This document shows, one piece after another, positions 54,300-62,733 of a stretch of DNA of 64,000 nt. The DNA lies in assembly GCA_030524285.1 (NCBI GenBank), contig JAUNGQ010000007.1:54233-118232 (forward strand), read 5' to 3'. Positions within the stretch are counted from its first letter, which is position 1, and each line of letters opens with the position of its first letter. The position numbers and the translations under genes are program-made. The DNA is from Eubacteriales bacterium (GTDB lineage: Bacteria > Bacillota > Clostridia > Oscillospirales > Butyricicoccaceae). The notes beneath the pieces are model-generated. The model saw only the letters and a list, made by a program, of their open reading frames with translations. It was not told where the DNA came from and searched no databases.

Positions 54300-55051
54300 G
54301 GATCCGCCTCACGGCAGCCATGCGCAAACGACGGGTCATACAGCTTGGAGCGCTCATACTGGTTACCCAAAAAACCGCCGACAGTAATCAGCGCAGTTTT
54401 ATGAATGCCGTTTTCGTTCGCCATCTGTTCCAGCCCCGCAATTGTCGTGCGAAACACCTTTTCCTCCGGCCACGTTGCCTTATAAACGATTGCCGCCGGT
54501 GTTTCCGGTGCATAGCCGCCTGCAATCAGCTCTTCTGCCAGTTTTCCAAGCATCCCCGAAGACAGGAACAGCACCATTGTACTGCCATGTGCCGCCAATG
54601 CGCGGATGGATTCCCGCTCCGGTACCGGCGTCCGCCCGGCCATACGGCTTAAAATCACAGTCTGGCTGACATTCGGCAGAGTATATTCTGCCCGCAATGC
54701 CGCCGCTGCACCGCAGAAGGAGGAAACACCCGGACATACCTCATATGGTACGCCCTTTGCATCCAAAATGTCCATCTGTTCCCGTATTGCACCATAGATT
54801 GACGGGTCACCGGTATGCAACCGTACCACCTGTTTTCCCGTCTGTGCCGCGGGAACCATCACTTCCATCACCTGTTCCAGTGTCATGGACGCACTGTTAT
54901 AGATTGCACAGTCCGCTTTTGTCCGCGCCAAATGCGCCGGATTGACCAGCGAACCGGCATAAACGACAACATCTGCTTCTTCCAGCAGTTTTGCGCCGCG
55001 AACCGTGATCAAATCCTCCGCCCCCGGTCCTGCTCCAACAAAATGAATCAT
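54296..55051 (-). CDS. cbiF: Cobalt-precorrin-4 C11-methyltransferase
   Basis: 251 residues from ATG 55049-55051 (ATGA overlap with cbiD); the longer open frame upstream lies inside cbiD. Tetrapyrrole methylase motifs: HFVGAGPGAEDLITVRGAKL, RLHTGDPSIYGAIREQM and VCPGVSSFCGAAAALRAEYT. TWPEEKVFRTTIAGL is typical of CobM/CbiF. It methylates C11. Confidence 0.95.
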   Translation of the reverse strand: MIHFVGAGPGAEDLITVRGAKLLEEADVVVYAGSLVNPAHLARTKADCAIYNSASMTLEQVMEVMVPAAQTGKQVVRLHTGDPSIYGAIREQMDILDAKGVPYEVCPGVSSFCGAAAALRAEYTLPNVSQTVILSRMAGRTPVPERESIRALAAHGSTMVLFLSSGMLGKLAEELIAGGYAPETPAAIVYKATWPEEKVFRTTIAGLEQMANENGIHKTALITVGGFLGNQYERSKLYDPSFAHGCREADP

Positions 55052-56196
55052 TGCTTTTTCTCCTCCCGCTGTGCCGCAATGCAGTCGGCTGCGTGCTCTG
55101 TCTGCATCATCACGCCATATTGATTGGTAAAAATCACATAATCTACAGCAAACTGTCTGCCGGATTTCCTGGCTGTCCGCCGTGTCAGATGTGCCAGTAT
55201 TTTCTTTGAAATAGAATCCAAAACGGTCTTGTCCAGCCCTGTTTCCCGTAAAATATCCAGACAGGCATCCACAGTCACAGCCTGCATCAGCGCGCGTACT
55301 GTTTCGGTATCCGCACCGCATAGGGCGGCATGCGCCGCAAAAATCTCCTGCCGTGCATCCGCATAGGCAGAATGTGTCTGGAAAACTCCAGCCGCCAATT
55401 TAATCAGTTTTCCTGCATGTCCAATCAGCAAAACACCGTCAAAGCCGCGGTACACTGCATAATCCAGCGCTTCACCGATAAAATTGGAGCACTTGACACC
55501 TCTGGAAATATCCAATCCAAGGATCTCCTTGGCAAAATCCGCTCCGTAATTGCCCGGACACAGCAGCAAAGTTCGCTGTCCTGCGGCATACCGTGCATCA
55601 ATGTCCACATGAATGGTATCAATCAGCGCCTGTTCACTCATCGGCTCGACAATGCCGCTGGTTCCCAACACCGACAAGCCGCCTATAATTCCCAAATTGG
55701 GATTCAAGGTACGTGCTGCAAGCTCCTCGCCGTTCGGAATGGAAATAATAACGGAAAACCCGCCGGAATAGCGATACTGCTGCGCCACAGCTTCCAATGC
55801 GTGTGTAATCTGTTCGCGCGGTGCAGGATTGATTGCTGCTGTGCCAACCGGCTGGGCCAGCCCTGGACGCGTCACTCGTCCGACGCCTTCGCCTCCATCG
55901 ATGACGATATCCGCGTCAATACAGCTTACGGTAGCATAAACCAGCATGTGATGTGTGATATCGGGATCATCTCCTGCGTCCTTGCGCACCGCGCATCGAA
56001 CAGTCTCCGGTGTCCGCGTCATATCCTCAATATCCAGTGTCAAAAGGACGCCCTTCGGTGTCATCAGCTGTACCTGCCGCACCGGTTCCCCGCACAACAA
56101 GGCAACAGCGGCTGCCTTTGCCGCAGCCGCTGCACAACTACCGGTTGTGTAGCCCAAAGCAAGCTTTTTTTGATTTTTTACCACATACCGGTTCAT
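55048..56196 (-). CDS. cbiD: Cobalt-precorrin-5B C1-methyltransferase
   Basis: 382 residues from ATG 56194-56196 with AGAAAGGAACACAT upstream. The N-terminus LALGYTTGSCAAAAAKAAAV, then GVGRVTRPGLAQPVGTAAIN and SVLGTSGIVEPMSEQALIDT are typical of CbiD. It methylates C1 in the anaerobic route. It lies 12 bases after rsmA with no separate promoter visible. Confidence 0.96.
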   Translation of the reverse strand: MNRYVVKNQKKLALGYTTGSCAAAAAKAAAVALLCGEPVRQVQLMTPKGVLLTLDIEDMTRTPETVRCAVRKDAGDDPDITHHMLVYATVSCIDADIVIDGGEGVGRVTRPGLAQPVGTAAINPAPREQITHALEAVAQQYRYSGGFSVIISIPNGEELAARTLNPNLGIIGGLSVLGTSGIVEPMSEQALIDTIHVDIDARYAAGQRTLLLCPGNYGADFAKEILGLDISRGVKCSNFIGEALDYAVYRGFDGVLLIGHAGKLIKLAAGVFQTHSAYADARQEIFAAHAALCGADTETVRALMQAVTVDACLDILRETGLDKTVLDSISKKILAHLTRRTARKSGRQFAVDYVIFTNQYGVMMQTEHAADCIAAQREEKKQ

Positions 56197-56208
56197 ATGT
56201 GTTCCTTT

Positions 56209-57078
56209 CTATTCCTCTGCCATACGCTGTTCCGCCAGTTCCGTCAGCTTGGCATAATCCGCAAGGCTTAGCTTTTCTCCCCGAATTCTTGCATCAAAGC
56301 CGCAATCTGTAATCAGCTGGAGAATTCCAGCTTTTCCCATCGAACTGCCCAGAACGGAACCCAAGGCATTGGCAAGCGTCTTGCGGCGCTGTCCGAATGC
56401 CGCTTTGACCAATGAGAAAAACAGCTTTTCATTGCATACTGGCACCGGCGGTTGGCTGCGAGGGGTCAGCTTCACCACAGCAGAATCTACCTTCGGCTGC
56501 GGTACAAAGCAGTCCCGTGGCACCTGAAACAGAATTTCCGCGTCTGCATAGTAGTCGATATAGATGGAAAATGCACTGTAGTCCGAGCTGCCGGCGGGAG
56601 CGCAGATGCGCTCTGCAACTTCCTTTTGTACCATAACTGTAATTGTCCGAAAGGCTTTGGATGCCAACAGTGCAGAGATTGCAGGCGTCGTGATGTAATA
56701 TGGCAGATTGGCACACGCATATACCGGAGCATCACCAAATTTTTCCTGACAAATGCCTGCGAGATCACATTTCAGAACATCACCCTGCACAATCTCAATA
56801 TTATCACAATCCGCCAATGTTTCCCGCAGCACAGGAAACAGATTGCGGTCCAGCTCAATCGCGCATACCTTATCCGCACGCTGCGACAGCTGTTCTGTCA
56901 GGCAGCCCATACCCGGACCAACCTCCAATGCGCAGCTTTCCTTATCCACGCCGCAGGAATCTGCAATCTGTGCCGGCACCCATGCCGCTGTCAGGAAGTT
57001 CTGCCCGAGCGACTTGGAAAACCGGAAACCGTGCCTGCCCAGTACAGCCCGGATATCATCAATATTACAAAGATCCAT
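56209..57078 (-). CDS. rsmA: 16S rRNA dimethyladenosine transferase (KsgA)
   Basis: 289 residues from ATG 57076-57078 with GATGAGGAAATGG upstream. SAM-binding motifs: KSLGQNFLTAAWV, LEVGPGMGCLTEQLS near residues 51-65, and the adenine-binding ANLPYYITTPAIS near 122. It dimethylates two adenines in helix 45 of 16S rRNA. It is the first gene of the tetrapyrrole operon and shares its promoter. Confidence 0.96.
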   Translation of the reverse strand: MDLCNIDDIRAVLGRHGFRFSKSLGQNFLTAAWVPAQIADSCGVDKESCALEVGPGMGCLTEQLSQRADKVCAIELDRNLFPVLRETLADCDNIEIVQGDVLKCDLAGICQEKFGDAPVYACANLPYYITTPAISALLASKAFRTITVMVQKEVAERICAPAGSSDYSAFSIYIDYYADAEILFQVPRDCFVPQPKVDSAVVKLTPRSQPPVPVCNEKLFFSLVKAAFGQRRKTLANALGSVLGSSMGKAGILQLITDCGFDARIRGEKLSLADYAKLTELAEQRMAEE

Positions 57079-57123
57079 TCCATTTCCTCATCTTTCAAAC
57101 ATTTGATAGCTTTAAACACCTGT

Positions 57124-57152
57124 ATTATACACTGTTTGCCAAATGCATGCAA
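57124..57152 (-). promoter_or_regulatory. Promoter of the rsmA-cobalamin operon
   Basis: TTGCAT (57147-57152) and perfect TATAAT (57124-57129), 17-base spacer. The predicted untranslated leader is only about 40 bases, too short for a cobalamin riboswitch. Confidence 0.7.
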
Positions 57153-57201
57153 TCAACTTCCATTATTCAGATAAGAAATTCAAAGAAATTGCACGATTAT
57201 G

Positions 57202-57232
57202 AAAAAATCCCGGCAGGAAAGCCTGTCGGGAT
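57202..57232 (-). terminator. Terminator of the G5-3D gene
   Basis: ATCCCGGCAGG and CCTGTCGGGAT arms with a four-base loop, followed on the minus strand by TTTTTTC, 14 bases after the stop codon. Confidence 0.92.
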
Positions 57233-57245
57233 ATCATACGATTAT

Positions 57246-58265
57246 TTAATTGAGGATGTATACCTTTGCACTGCGTCTGCCAAAGCTGTTGCATTCAGCC
57301 TCTGTATTGAAATACAGATCAATGCGGTTGCCCTTGATCGCACCGCCGGTATCCGCTGCCACTGCCTGGCCATAAATCCAAGAGGTGCCATCCGCAGAAG
57401 TGATATACAATCTCGTGCCCAGCGGGATTACACTCGGATCAACAGCAATTCTGCCTACCTGCGCACTCATGCCGCTTGCAGTTGTACCACCGCCGCTATA
57501 CGCAGTCGCTTCTACTGTGATAACTCTGGAATAAGACAGACTGGTGCCGCCACTCGTGGTTACTGTCGGCTGCCTGGTACCATTTTCAACGATCTCCGTT
57601 ACCGGTTCCTTAATCACCTGTGTACCGATCTGTGCGCAAGAAACCTCTTCCCCATCATGATAGGTATATTCCAGCGTGACTTCTTCGACGCCTTCAATAC
57701 CCTTCTGTACAACACGGGACTTACCGATTTCCAAATCACTGGAATTCCGGGTTTCCGTTGTATATGCAATCGCCTTTGTCTGTGTTTTCTGCTCTATTGT
57801 GACACGCGTTACGTCAATATTGCCCGGCTCAGTAATGACTGTATCCAAACTTGGCTCCGTCAGGTCATCCTCACTCAGCTCAATGCCAGCCTTGTGCAGG
57901 ATGCTGGAAACACGCGCATCGCCGGTATATACCGTCAACGTTTCACCATCCACTGTGATCGTAACATAATAATTTTGTTTTACTGTGACTTCATAACCAT
58001 TTTCATTTTCCAAAACCGATGCGATGCTATAATCCTCCTTATCAAAGGAAGACCTCTCAAAAGCTGCTTCTGCATCTGCCTGATACATGGATATTTCTTC
58101 TGTCGTCGTACCATCTGTGACTGTATAGACATCCATTCCGACTGCAATCACCGGGAAAGTCATCGCTGTAACCACAGCCAGCGCTGCCAGCGGAACCGCA
58201 CGCCGCTTTAGATGTACTCTTGTGAAATCATAATGAAAATCCTTTATTGAAGATAACAGGTTCAT
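57246..58265 (-). CDS. G5 and 3D domain cell-wall protein (YabE-like)
   Basis: 339 residues from ATG 58263-58265 with GCGAAAGGAGTTTT upstream. An N-terminal cytoplasmic stretch is followed by a membrane anchor (AVPLAALAVVTAMTFPVIAV). Two DUF348-like ubiquitin-type regions come next (YYVTITVDGETLTVYTGDAR), then a G5 domain (QIGTQVIKEPVTEIVENGTR). The 3D domain closes it: VEATAYSGGGTTASGMSAQV, IPLGTRLYITSAD, VAADTGGAIKGNRIDLYFN, with the three conserved Asp residues. It resembles resuscitation-promoting or lytic transglycosylase-like wall enzymes. Confidence 0.9.
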   Translation of the reverse strand: MNLLSSIKDFHYDFTRVHLKRRAVPLAALAVVTAMTFPVIAVGMDVYTVTDGTTTEEISMYQADAEAAFERSSFDKEDYSIASVLENENGYEVTVKQNYYVTITVDGETLTVYTGDARVSSILHKAGIELSEDDLTEPSLDTVITEPGNIDVTRVTIEQKTQTKAIAYTTETRNSSDLEIGKSRVVQKGIEGVEEVTLEYTYHDGEEVSCAQIGTQVIKEPVTEIVENGTRQPTVTTSGGTSLSYSRVITVEATAYSGGGTTASGMSAQVGRIAVDPSVIPLGTRLYITSADGTSWIYGQAVAADTGGAIKGNRIDLYFNTEAECNSFGRRSAKVYILN

Positions 58266-58428
58266 AAAACTCCTTTCGCCTAAGCCGCACAGCAACCTGT
58301 ATTTGTGCGGGCGCTTCGCCGCCATCTGAAAAGGCAGCCCATCTAACTGCAACCGGAAATAATTTGATTACATTTCGGTTACAATCTCAATTTATGTGCA
58401 TTGTAGCTCAAAAATAGCATAAAGTCAA
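58266..58428 (-). promoter_or_regulatory. Promoter and long leader of the G5-3D gene
   Basis: TTGACT (58423-58428) and TACAAT (58400-58405), 17-base spacer, then a leader of about 128 nt. It can form GCGGCGAAGCGCCCGC and GCACAAATACAGGTTGCTGTGC hairpins just before the ribosome-binding site. I could not match it to a riboswitch family. The remaining gap up to 58701 is A+T-rich; it holds the start region of the divergent DUF2971 gene and nothing else I can support. Confidence 0.5.
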
Positions 58429-58701
58429 GGAATCTCATACCTTTTCGGCACTATTTACACCCTATTTACAATTTGTTCACATATAAACCGTGATAGTGCA
58501 CAGTTTTTTTCCGCTTTTTTTACAGTATTCCATGAAGCTGCAAAAAACAGACAGAAACCGGAAAAATGGCTTTTCTATGTCTGTTTTTCATTCTATTTAC
58601 ATTTCCAGATAAATTTTTATATATTGCCCTTTCAAATTGTCCTCTTCCAGGTGTACAATAAACATATCATTCTGCAAAGTTCACTGGAGGGATGCCTGTT
58701 T

Positions 58702-59673
58702 ATGAATTCTATTTTGCACCATCAAACGCTGCCCGATGTCGTTTACCATTACTGCAGCGTAGAAACGTTTTTTCATATTGTGTCCAATCACACGCTTCGC
58801 TTATCTGATATCGAAAAAAGCAATGACTTCATGGAAAAAAAGTGGACAATTCAACAATGTCTACAACATATCCGCAACAACCTGCACAATCCCAATTATC
58901 CATGCAGCAGACAGCCGGAGCTTGCGGCAAGCCTCCTGAAAGAAATGGAACAGCAATTCCATTATTACAATACAATGATCCTTGCTGCCTGTTTTTCATC
59001 CAAACGCGATCTACTCAGCCAGTGGCGCGGATATGGTGAAAATGGTTATGGTGTCTGCATCGGTGTTTCCTCCGGCACAGAATTCCTTCCGGCCTTCCGC
59101 CGTGCGGAACGGTATCTGGGCTTGAAGGGCAGCGAACAGGCTCTGCCGGATGGTCTGGTATTTCACAGCGTACAGTATACAACAAAAGGGATTGAAACCA
59201 TCTGTATGCAGCTGTTTTGCATTTATATGCGCTGGTTGCCGCTGCGCACCTCACTGGAAGACGCCGCAGCACAGCTCATACGCATTATGTACCCGGCGCT
59301 CCCCTTTTTCAAATCCCACGCTTTTTCCGAAGAAGCCGAGTGGCGCTGCGTGTATTATCCGGAACTTCCCGCACCACCTTATGAAACAAAAACCTTTGAT
59401 GAAGTTCATTTTCAACAATTGCTTGACAGACAAGTCAACGAACAACAGCTGGATCGTTTTCATATGCTCCCATTGGATTACCGTCTGCGCGAAAACAATC
59501 TGGTTCCATATCGTGATCTGGCCTTTGACAGCTGCAAAGGCTCCTTTATCCGCAGTGTAACCATCGGTCCAAAATGTCCGTTGGATCGCGAAACCGTAAA
59601 GGTCTTTCTGGAACGATATCATATTCCCATCGATCTAAAGGATATTTATCTGTCTGATGTATCCTACCGATAA
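58702..59673 (+). CDS. DUF2971 family protein
   Basis: 323 residues from ATG 58702, behind GGAGG twelve bases upstream. DUF2971 patterns: VVYHYCSVETFFHIVSNHTL at the start, LRLSDIEKSNDFMEK, ILAACFSSKRDLLSQWRGYG near residue 105, and KSHAFSEEAEWRCVYYPE near 215. The family appears in defence-related genes, including some abortive-infection proteins, but also in solitary genes of unknown role. No toxin, antitoxin or mobile genes flank it. Confidence 0.8.
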   Translation: MNSILHHQTLPDVVYHYCSVETFFHIVSNHTLRLSDIEKSNDFMEKKWTIQQCLQHIRNNLHNPNYPCSRQPELAASLLKEMEQQFHYYNTMILAACFSSKRDLLSQWRGYGENGYGVCIGVSSGTEFLPAFRRAERYLGLKGSEQALPDGLVFHSVQYTTKGIETICMQLFCIYMRWLPLRTSLEDAAAQLIRIMYPALPFFKSHAFSEEAEWRCVYYPELPAPPYETKTFDEVHFQQLLDRQVNEQQLDRFHMLPLDYRLRENNLVPYRDLAFDSCKGSFIRSVTIGPKCPLDRETVKVFLERYHIPIDLKDIYLSDVSYR

Positions 59674-59685
59674 ATATGTAGTAAA

Positions 59686-59720
59686 GAATCCTCCTGCATC
59701 CTTTCGGAATCAGAGGATTC
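59686..59720. terminator. Terminator between convergent genes
   Basis: GAATCCTC and GAGGATTC arms, 12 bases after the DUF2971 stop and six before the stop of the convergent gene; both flanks have T- or A-rich tails. Confidence 0.7.
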
Positions 59721-59726
59721 ATTCTT

Positions 59727-60146
59727 TCAATTCATTCTTCCACAGAAAGTACAGCTGCGCATGACACTGCCTTTTAGCTTTCCGCCGCAAAACTGGCAGC
59801 GGTCTTCCAGACACCAGATTGTCGGACATTCCCATTGCAGCTCAGCTTGTTCTGCCAATCCGAGATATTCCCGCAAGGCCACAGGGCGTGTAAATCGTTT
59901 TCCGTCACGATCCTCTACTTCACCAAAAATGGATACTTTTGTTAAATTACTACAGCCGTCAAATAAACCTTTGGACTGGATGCAGATATAATTCGCTTCC
60001 ATCGTCACTGTTTTCAGTATCACGCAGGATTGAAATGCGGATGCGGAAATAGATGTAATTTCCGCAGGAAGTGTGACCTCTTCTTCCTGCCCGCGATATT
60101 GCAGCAGAGTATGATCCTGTATAACAAAGCTTTCCTGGTTCAGCAT
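59727..60146 (-). CDS. Small leucine-rich-repeat (BspA-type) protein with zinc ribbon
   Basis: 139 residues from ATG 60144-60146 with GGAAGGGGATATCACC upstream. The first ~80 residues follow the BspA/LRR_5 pattern (TLPAEITSISASAFQSCVIL and SKGLFDGCSNLTKVSIFGE). The C-terminus has a zinc ribbon of two CxxC knuckles, RCQFCGGKL and SCTFCGRMN, with WECPTIWCLED between. There is no signal peptide, unlike most BspA repeats, so it is probably cytoplasmic. The function is unknown. Confidence 0.7.
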   Translation of the reverse strand: MLNQESFVIQDHTLLQYRGQEEEVTLPAEITSISASAFQSCVILKTVTMEANYICIQSKGLFDGCSNLTKVSIFGEVEDRDGKRFTRPVALREYLGLAEQAELQWECPTIWCLEDRCQFCGGKLKGSVMRSCTFCGRMN

Positions 60147-60275
60147 GGTGATATCCCCTTCCTTGTTCTGCTTCTTCGTAGAATCAAACACATTTGTTTT
60201 GATATCGTTATCATAGCATATTTTCAATTGACTGACAACAAAAGGGCGTGCTGGAAAGCAGTCCCCAAAATAAAG

Positions 60276-60309
60276 TCCACCGAAGTACAAAGCAATGTAC
60301 CTCGGTGGA
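60276..60309 (-). terminator. Hairpin downstream of ptsG, possible terminator
   Basis: TCCACCGAAGTAC and GTACCTCGGTGGA pair with one mismatch around an eight-base loop, about 65 bases beyond the ptsG stop; followed by CTTTATTTTGG on the minus strand. Confidence 0.5.
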
Positions 60310-60374
60310 ATATGATAGGAAAGTTAGAGAGATAAAATAAACATATTACGTGAAACAATATGAAGATTTTGTGC

Positions 60375-62519
60375 TTATCCCTTTACAGACAGCAGATCCT
60401 GACCAGCCTTTACATCGCCTGTTGCCAGCGGCTTGATCACTGCATAATCATCCGTATTGCAAACAATCATCGGAGTTGCCATTGGATAGCCTTCTGCTTT
60501 GATTGCTTCCAGATCGAAGGTTACCAGCAGATCACCCTTGTTGACATGCTGCTCGGGTTCAACATGGGCGTCAAAATACTTGCCGCCAAGCTTTACAGTG
60601 TCAATGCCGATATGCAGTAGAAGTTCTGCACCATCATCTGTTGTCAATCCAATTGCGTGCTTGGTATCAAAAACAGTTTCGATCACACCGTCTGCCGGAG
60701 CATACAGCTTGCCTTCGCTCGGTTCAATCGCAACGCCATCACCCATTGCACAGGATGAAAATGCCTCATCCGGAACCTCATTCATCAACATCATACGGCC
60801 ATTCATATGTGCACCGAGTACAACATCCTGCATTTTCTTTGCCGGAGATCCTGATGTGGTTTCCGGTACCGAAGCTGCTGCGGGCGTCTCTGTGCCGACT
60901 CTGCTTGCCTCTGAGGTTTCCATAAAGTCAACCAGATTGGACTTGATGACAGCAACCTGCGGTCCATAAATGACCTGAATACCGTTGCCCTTGTGAATGA
61001 TGCCAGACGCGCCAGACTGCTTGAGCATCGGATCAGAAACCTTCGCCGGATCAATGACCGTAACACGAAGGCGGGTTGCACAGCAGTCAACATCAGAAAG
61101 GTTTTCCTTGCCGCCAAGACCGCCAAGAATCAATGCAGACGTCGGATCAGAATATCCACCGGCCGGAGCAGCGGAACCATCTGGTCCAATACCAGTTTTC
61201 TCCTTGAAATCTGAACGGGTAAACAGCTTGGTTTCTTCATCATCCTCCTCACGTCCCGGTGTTTTCAGGTTCATCTTGCGAATCATAAACGAGAATGTGA
61301 AATAGTACAGGAAGAAATAAATAACACCAACTACAAGAATCCAGATCCAATGTGTTTTTGCATTGCCCTGCAGCACACCAAACAGTACAAGGTCAATAAT
61401 ACCGCCGGAGAAGGTCATACCTACGCCAACATTCAGGATGTGCATTAGCATATAAGACAAACCAGCATAAATGCAATGCACAACATACATTGCCGGAGCA
61501 ACAAAGAGGAAGGTAAATTCAATTGGCTCTGTAATACCAGTGAGCATTGCAGTCAATGCCGCGGAAATCAACAGGCCTCCAGCAACCTTACGCTTTTCCG
61601 GACGTGCACAGCGGTACATTGCCAGCGCTGCACCAGGCAGTCCAAAAATCATAAGCGGGAACTTTCCTGCCATAAAACGGGTTGCAGAAACAGAGAATAC
61701 TTCTGTCGACTTGGAAGCCAGTTCAGCAAAGAAGATATTCTGTGCTCCCTGAATTGTTACGCCGTCAACAACTGCTGAGCCACCAACTGCGGTCTGCCAG
61801 AACGGCATATAAAATACGTGATGCAGACCAAACGGAATCAATGCACGTTCGATAATACCATAAATCCACGTGCCGATGTATCCGGAATGAATAACCAGAT
61901 TGCCGAGCATTGCAATACCGCTCTGAATAACGGGCCATATAAAGAACATGGCAATGCCAACAACCAGATAAACTGCTGTAGAAACAATCGGAACAAAACG
62001 GGTACCGCCAAAAAAGGATAATACCTGAGGCAATTGTATCTTATAGAAACGGTTATGCAATGCTGCAACACCTAATCCAACAATAATACCGCCAAATACG
62101 CCCATCTGAAGCGTTGTAATACCAAGTACAGAAGCAGTGGAATTTTCGGCCATAGCTTCAACACCGCCTGCGGCTTCGATCATGGCGCTAATTGCGGTAT
62201 TCATAACCAGATATGCAATCGCGCCTGACAATGCAGCAACTTCTTTTTCCTTCTTCGCCATACCAATTGCAACACCCATCGCAAACAGCAATGCGAGGTT
62301 ATTGAATACGGCACTTCCGCACTGGTTCATAATGTCCAGAATCGTGTAAAGGATACTGCCCGGATAAATAACTCCAGTCAGTCCATATGCTTCCAGCATC
62401 GTCTGGTTGGTAAACGAGCTGCCGATGCCCAGCAGCAGGCCTGCGATTGGCAACAGTGCAATTGGCAACATGAATGATCTGCCGACACGCTGCAAAACGC
62501 CAAAAATCTTGTCTTTCAT
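60375..62519 (-). CDS. ptsG: PTS glucose-type transporter subunit EIICBA
   Basis: 714 residues from ATG 62517-62519 with GAGGAGGATTTGT upstream. The order is EIIC (residues 1-400, about ten helices, with GITEPIEFTFLF), EIIB around 450-525 with the phosphorylated Cys in LSDVDCCATRLRV, and EIIA from about 570 with the His in GAELLLHIGIDTVKL. The C-B-A order and IIC sequence fit the glucose/N-acetylglucosamine family. It imports and phosphorylates sugar using phosphate from HPr. Controlled by the antiterminator upstream. Confidence 0.95.
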   Translation of the reverse strand: MKDKIFGVLQRVGRSFMLPIALLPIAGLLLGIGSSFTNQTMLEAYGLTGVIYPGSILYTILDIMNQCGSAVFNNLALLFAMGVAIGMAKKEKEVAALSGAIAYLVMNTAISAMIEAAGGVEAMAENSTASVLGITTLQMGVFGGIIVGLGVAALHNRFYKIQLPQVLSFFGGTRFVPIVSTAVYLVVGIAMFFIWPVIQSGIAMLGNLVIHSGYIGTWIYGIIERALIPFGLHHVFYMPFWQTAVGGSAVVDGVTIQGAQNIFFAELASKSTEVFSVSATRFMAGKFPLMIFGLPGAALAMYRCARPEKRKVAGGLLISAALTAMLTGITEPIEFTFLFVAPAMYVVHCIYAGLSYMLMHILNVGVGMTFSGGIIDLVLFGVLQGNAKTHWIWILVVGVIYFFLYYFTFSFMIRKMNLKTPGREEDDEETKLFTRSDFKEKTGIGPDGSAAPAGGYSDPTSALILGGLGGKENLSDVDCCATRLRVTVIDPAKVSDPMLKQSGASGIIHKGNGIQVIYGPQVAVIKSNLVDFMETSEASRVGTETPAAASVPETTSGSPAKKMQDVVLGAHMNGRMMLMNEVPDEAFSSCAMGDGVAIEPSEGKLYAPADGVIETVFDTKHAIGLTTDDGAELLLHIGIDTVKLGGKYFDAHVEPEQHVNKGDLLVTFDLEAIKAEGYPMATPMIVCNTDDYAVIKPLATGDVKAGQDLLSVKG

Positions 62520-62618
62520 ACAAATCCTCCTCTGAATTTTTTTGAGAATATATCAGACTTTTCGGAAAGAAAGTCTGTTTCTACTATATAGTCCTCAGCT
62601 TATCTTTCCCGAAATGAT

Positions 62619-62693
62619 AAAAACCCATACCAAATGCGCAGATATTCCCTGCGTACCTGATATGGGTTTAGCCCGACGAACGGTAACTATCCC
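62619..62693 (-). promoter_or_regulatory. Ribonucleic antiterminator and terminator in the ptsG leader
   Basis: The minus-strand RNA carries a 30-nt RAT element, from GGGATAGTTACCG to CGGGCTAAACCC (62664-62693). Its 3' half overlaps the left arm of a terminator, AAACCCATA with TATGGGTTTTT (62619-62669). This is the standard BglG/LicT arrangement: bound protein stabilises the RAT and blocks the terminator. An extended -10 (TGTTATAAT, core 62725-62730) just upstream would start the transcript. Confidence 0.88.
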
Positions 62694-62733
62694 ACTCCCG
62701 GCAATTGACCGGGGCAGATATAAAATTATAACA

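Noticed and set aside
34892-57152. Cobalamin riboswitch expected for the corrin operon
   Set aside because: No B12-box-like sequence and no non-coding gap large enough was found; intergenic gaps are mostly negative or under 60 bases.
56700-58211. 503-codon plus-strand open frame spanning rsmA start and the G5-3D gene
   Set aside because: It crosses a promoter, a terminator and two well-supported genes on the other strand; composition is typical of antisense frames.
58266-58393. c-di-AMP (ydaO/yuaA) riboswitch before the G5-3D gene
   Set aside because: Context would fit a wall enzyme, but the conserved core of that riboswitch is not recognisable; recorded only as an unassigned leader.
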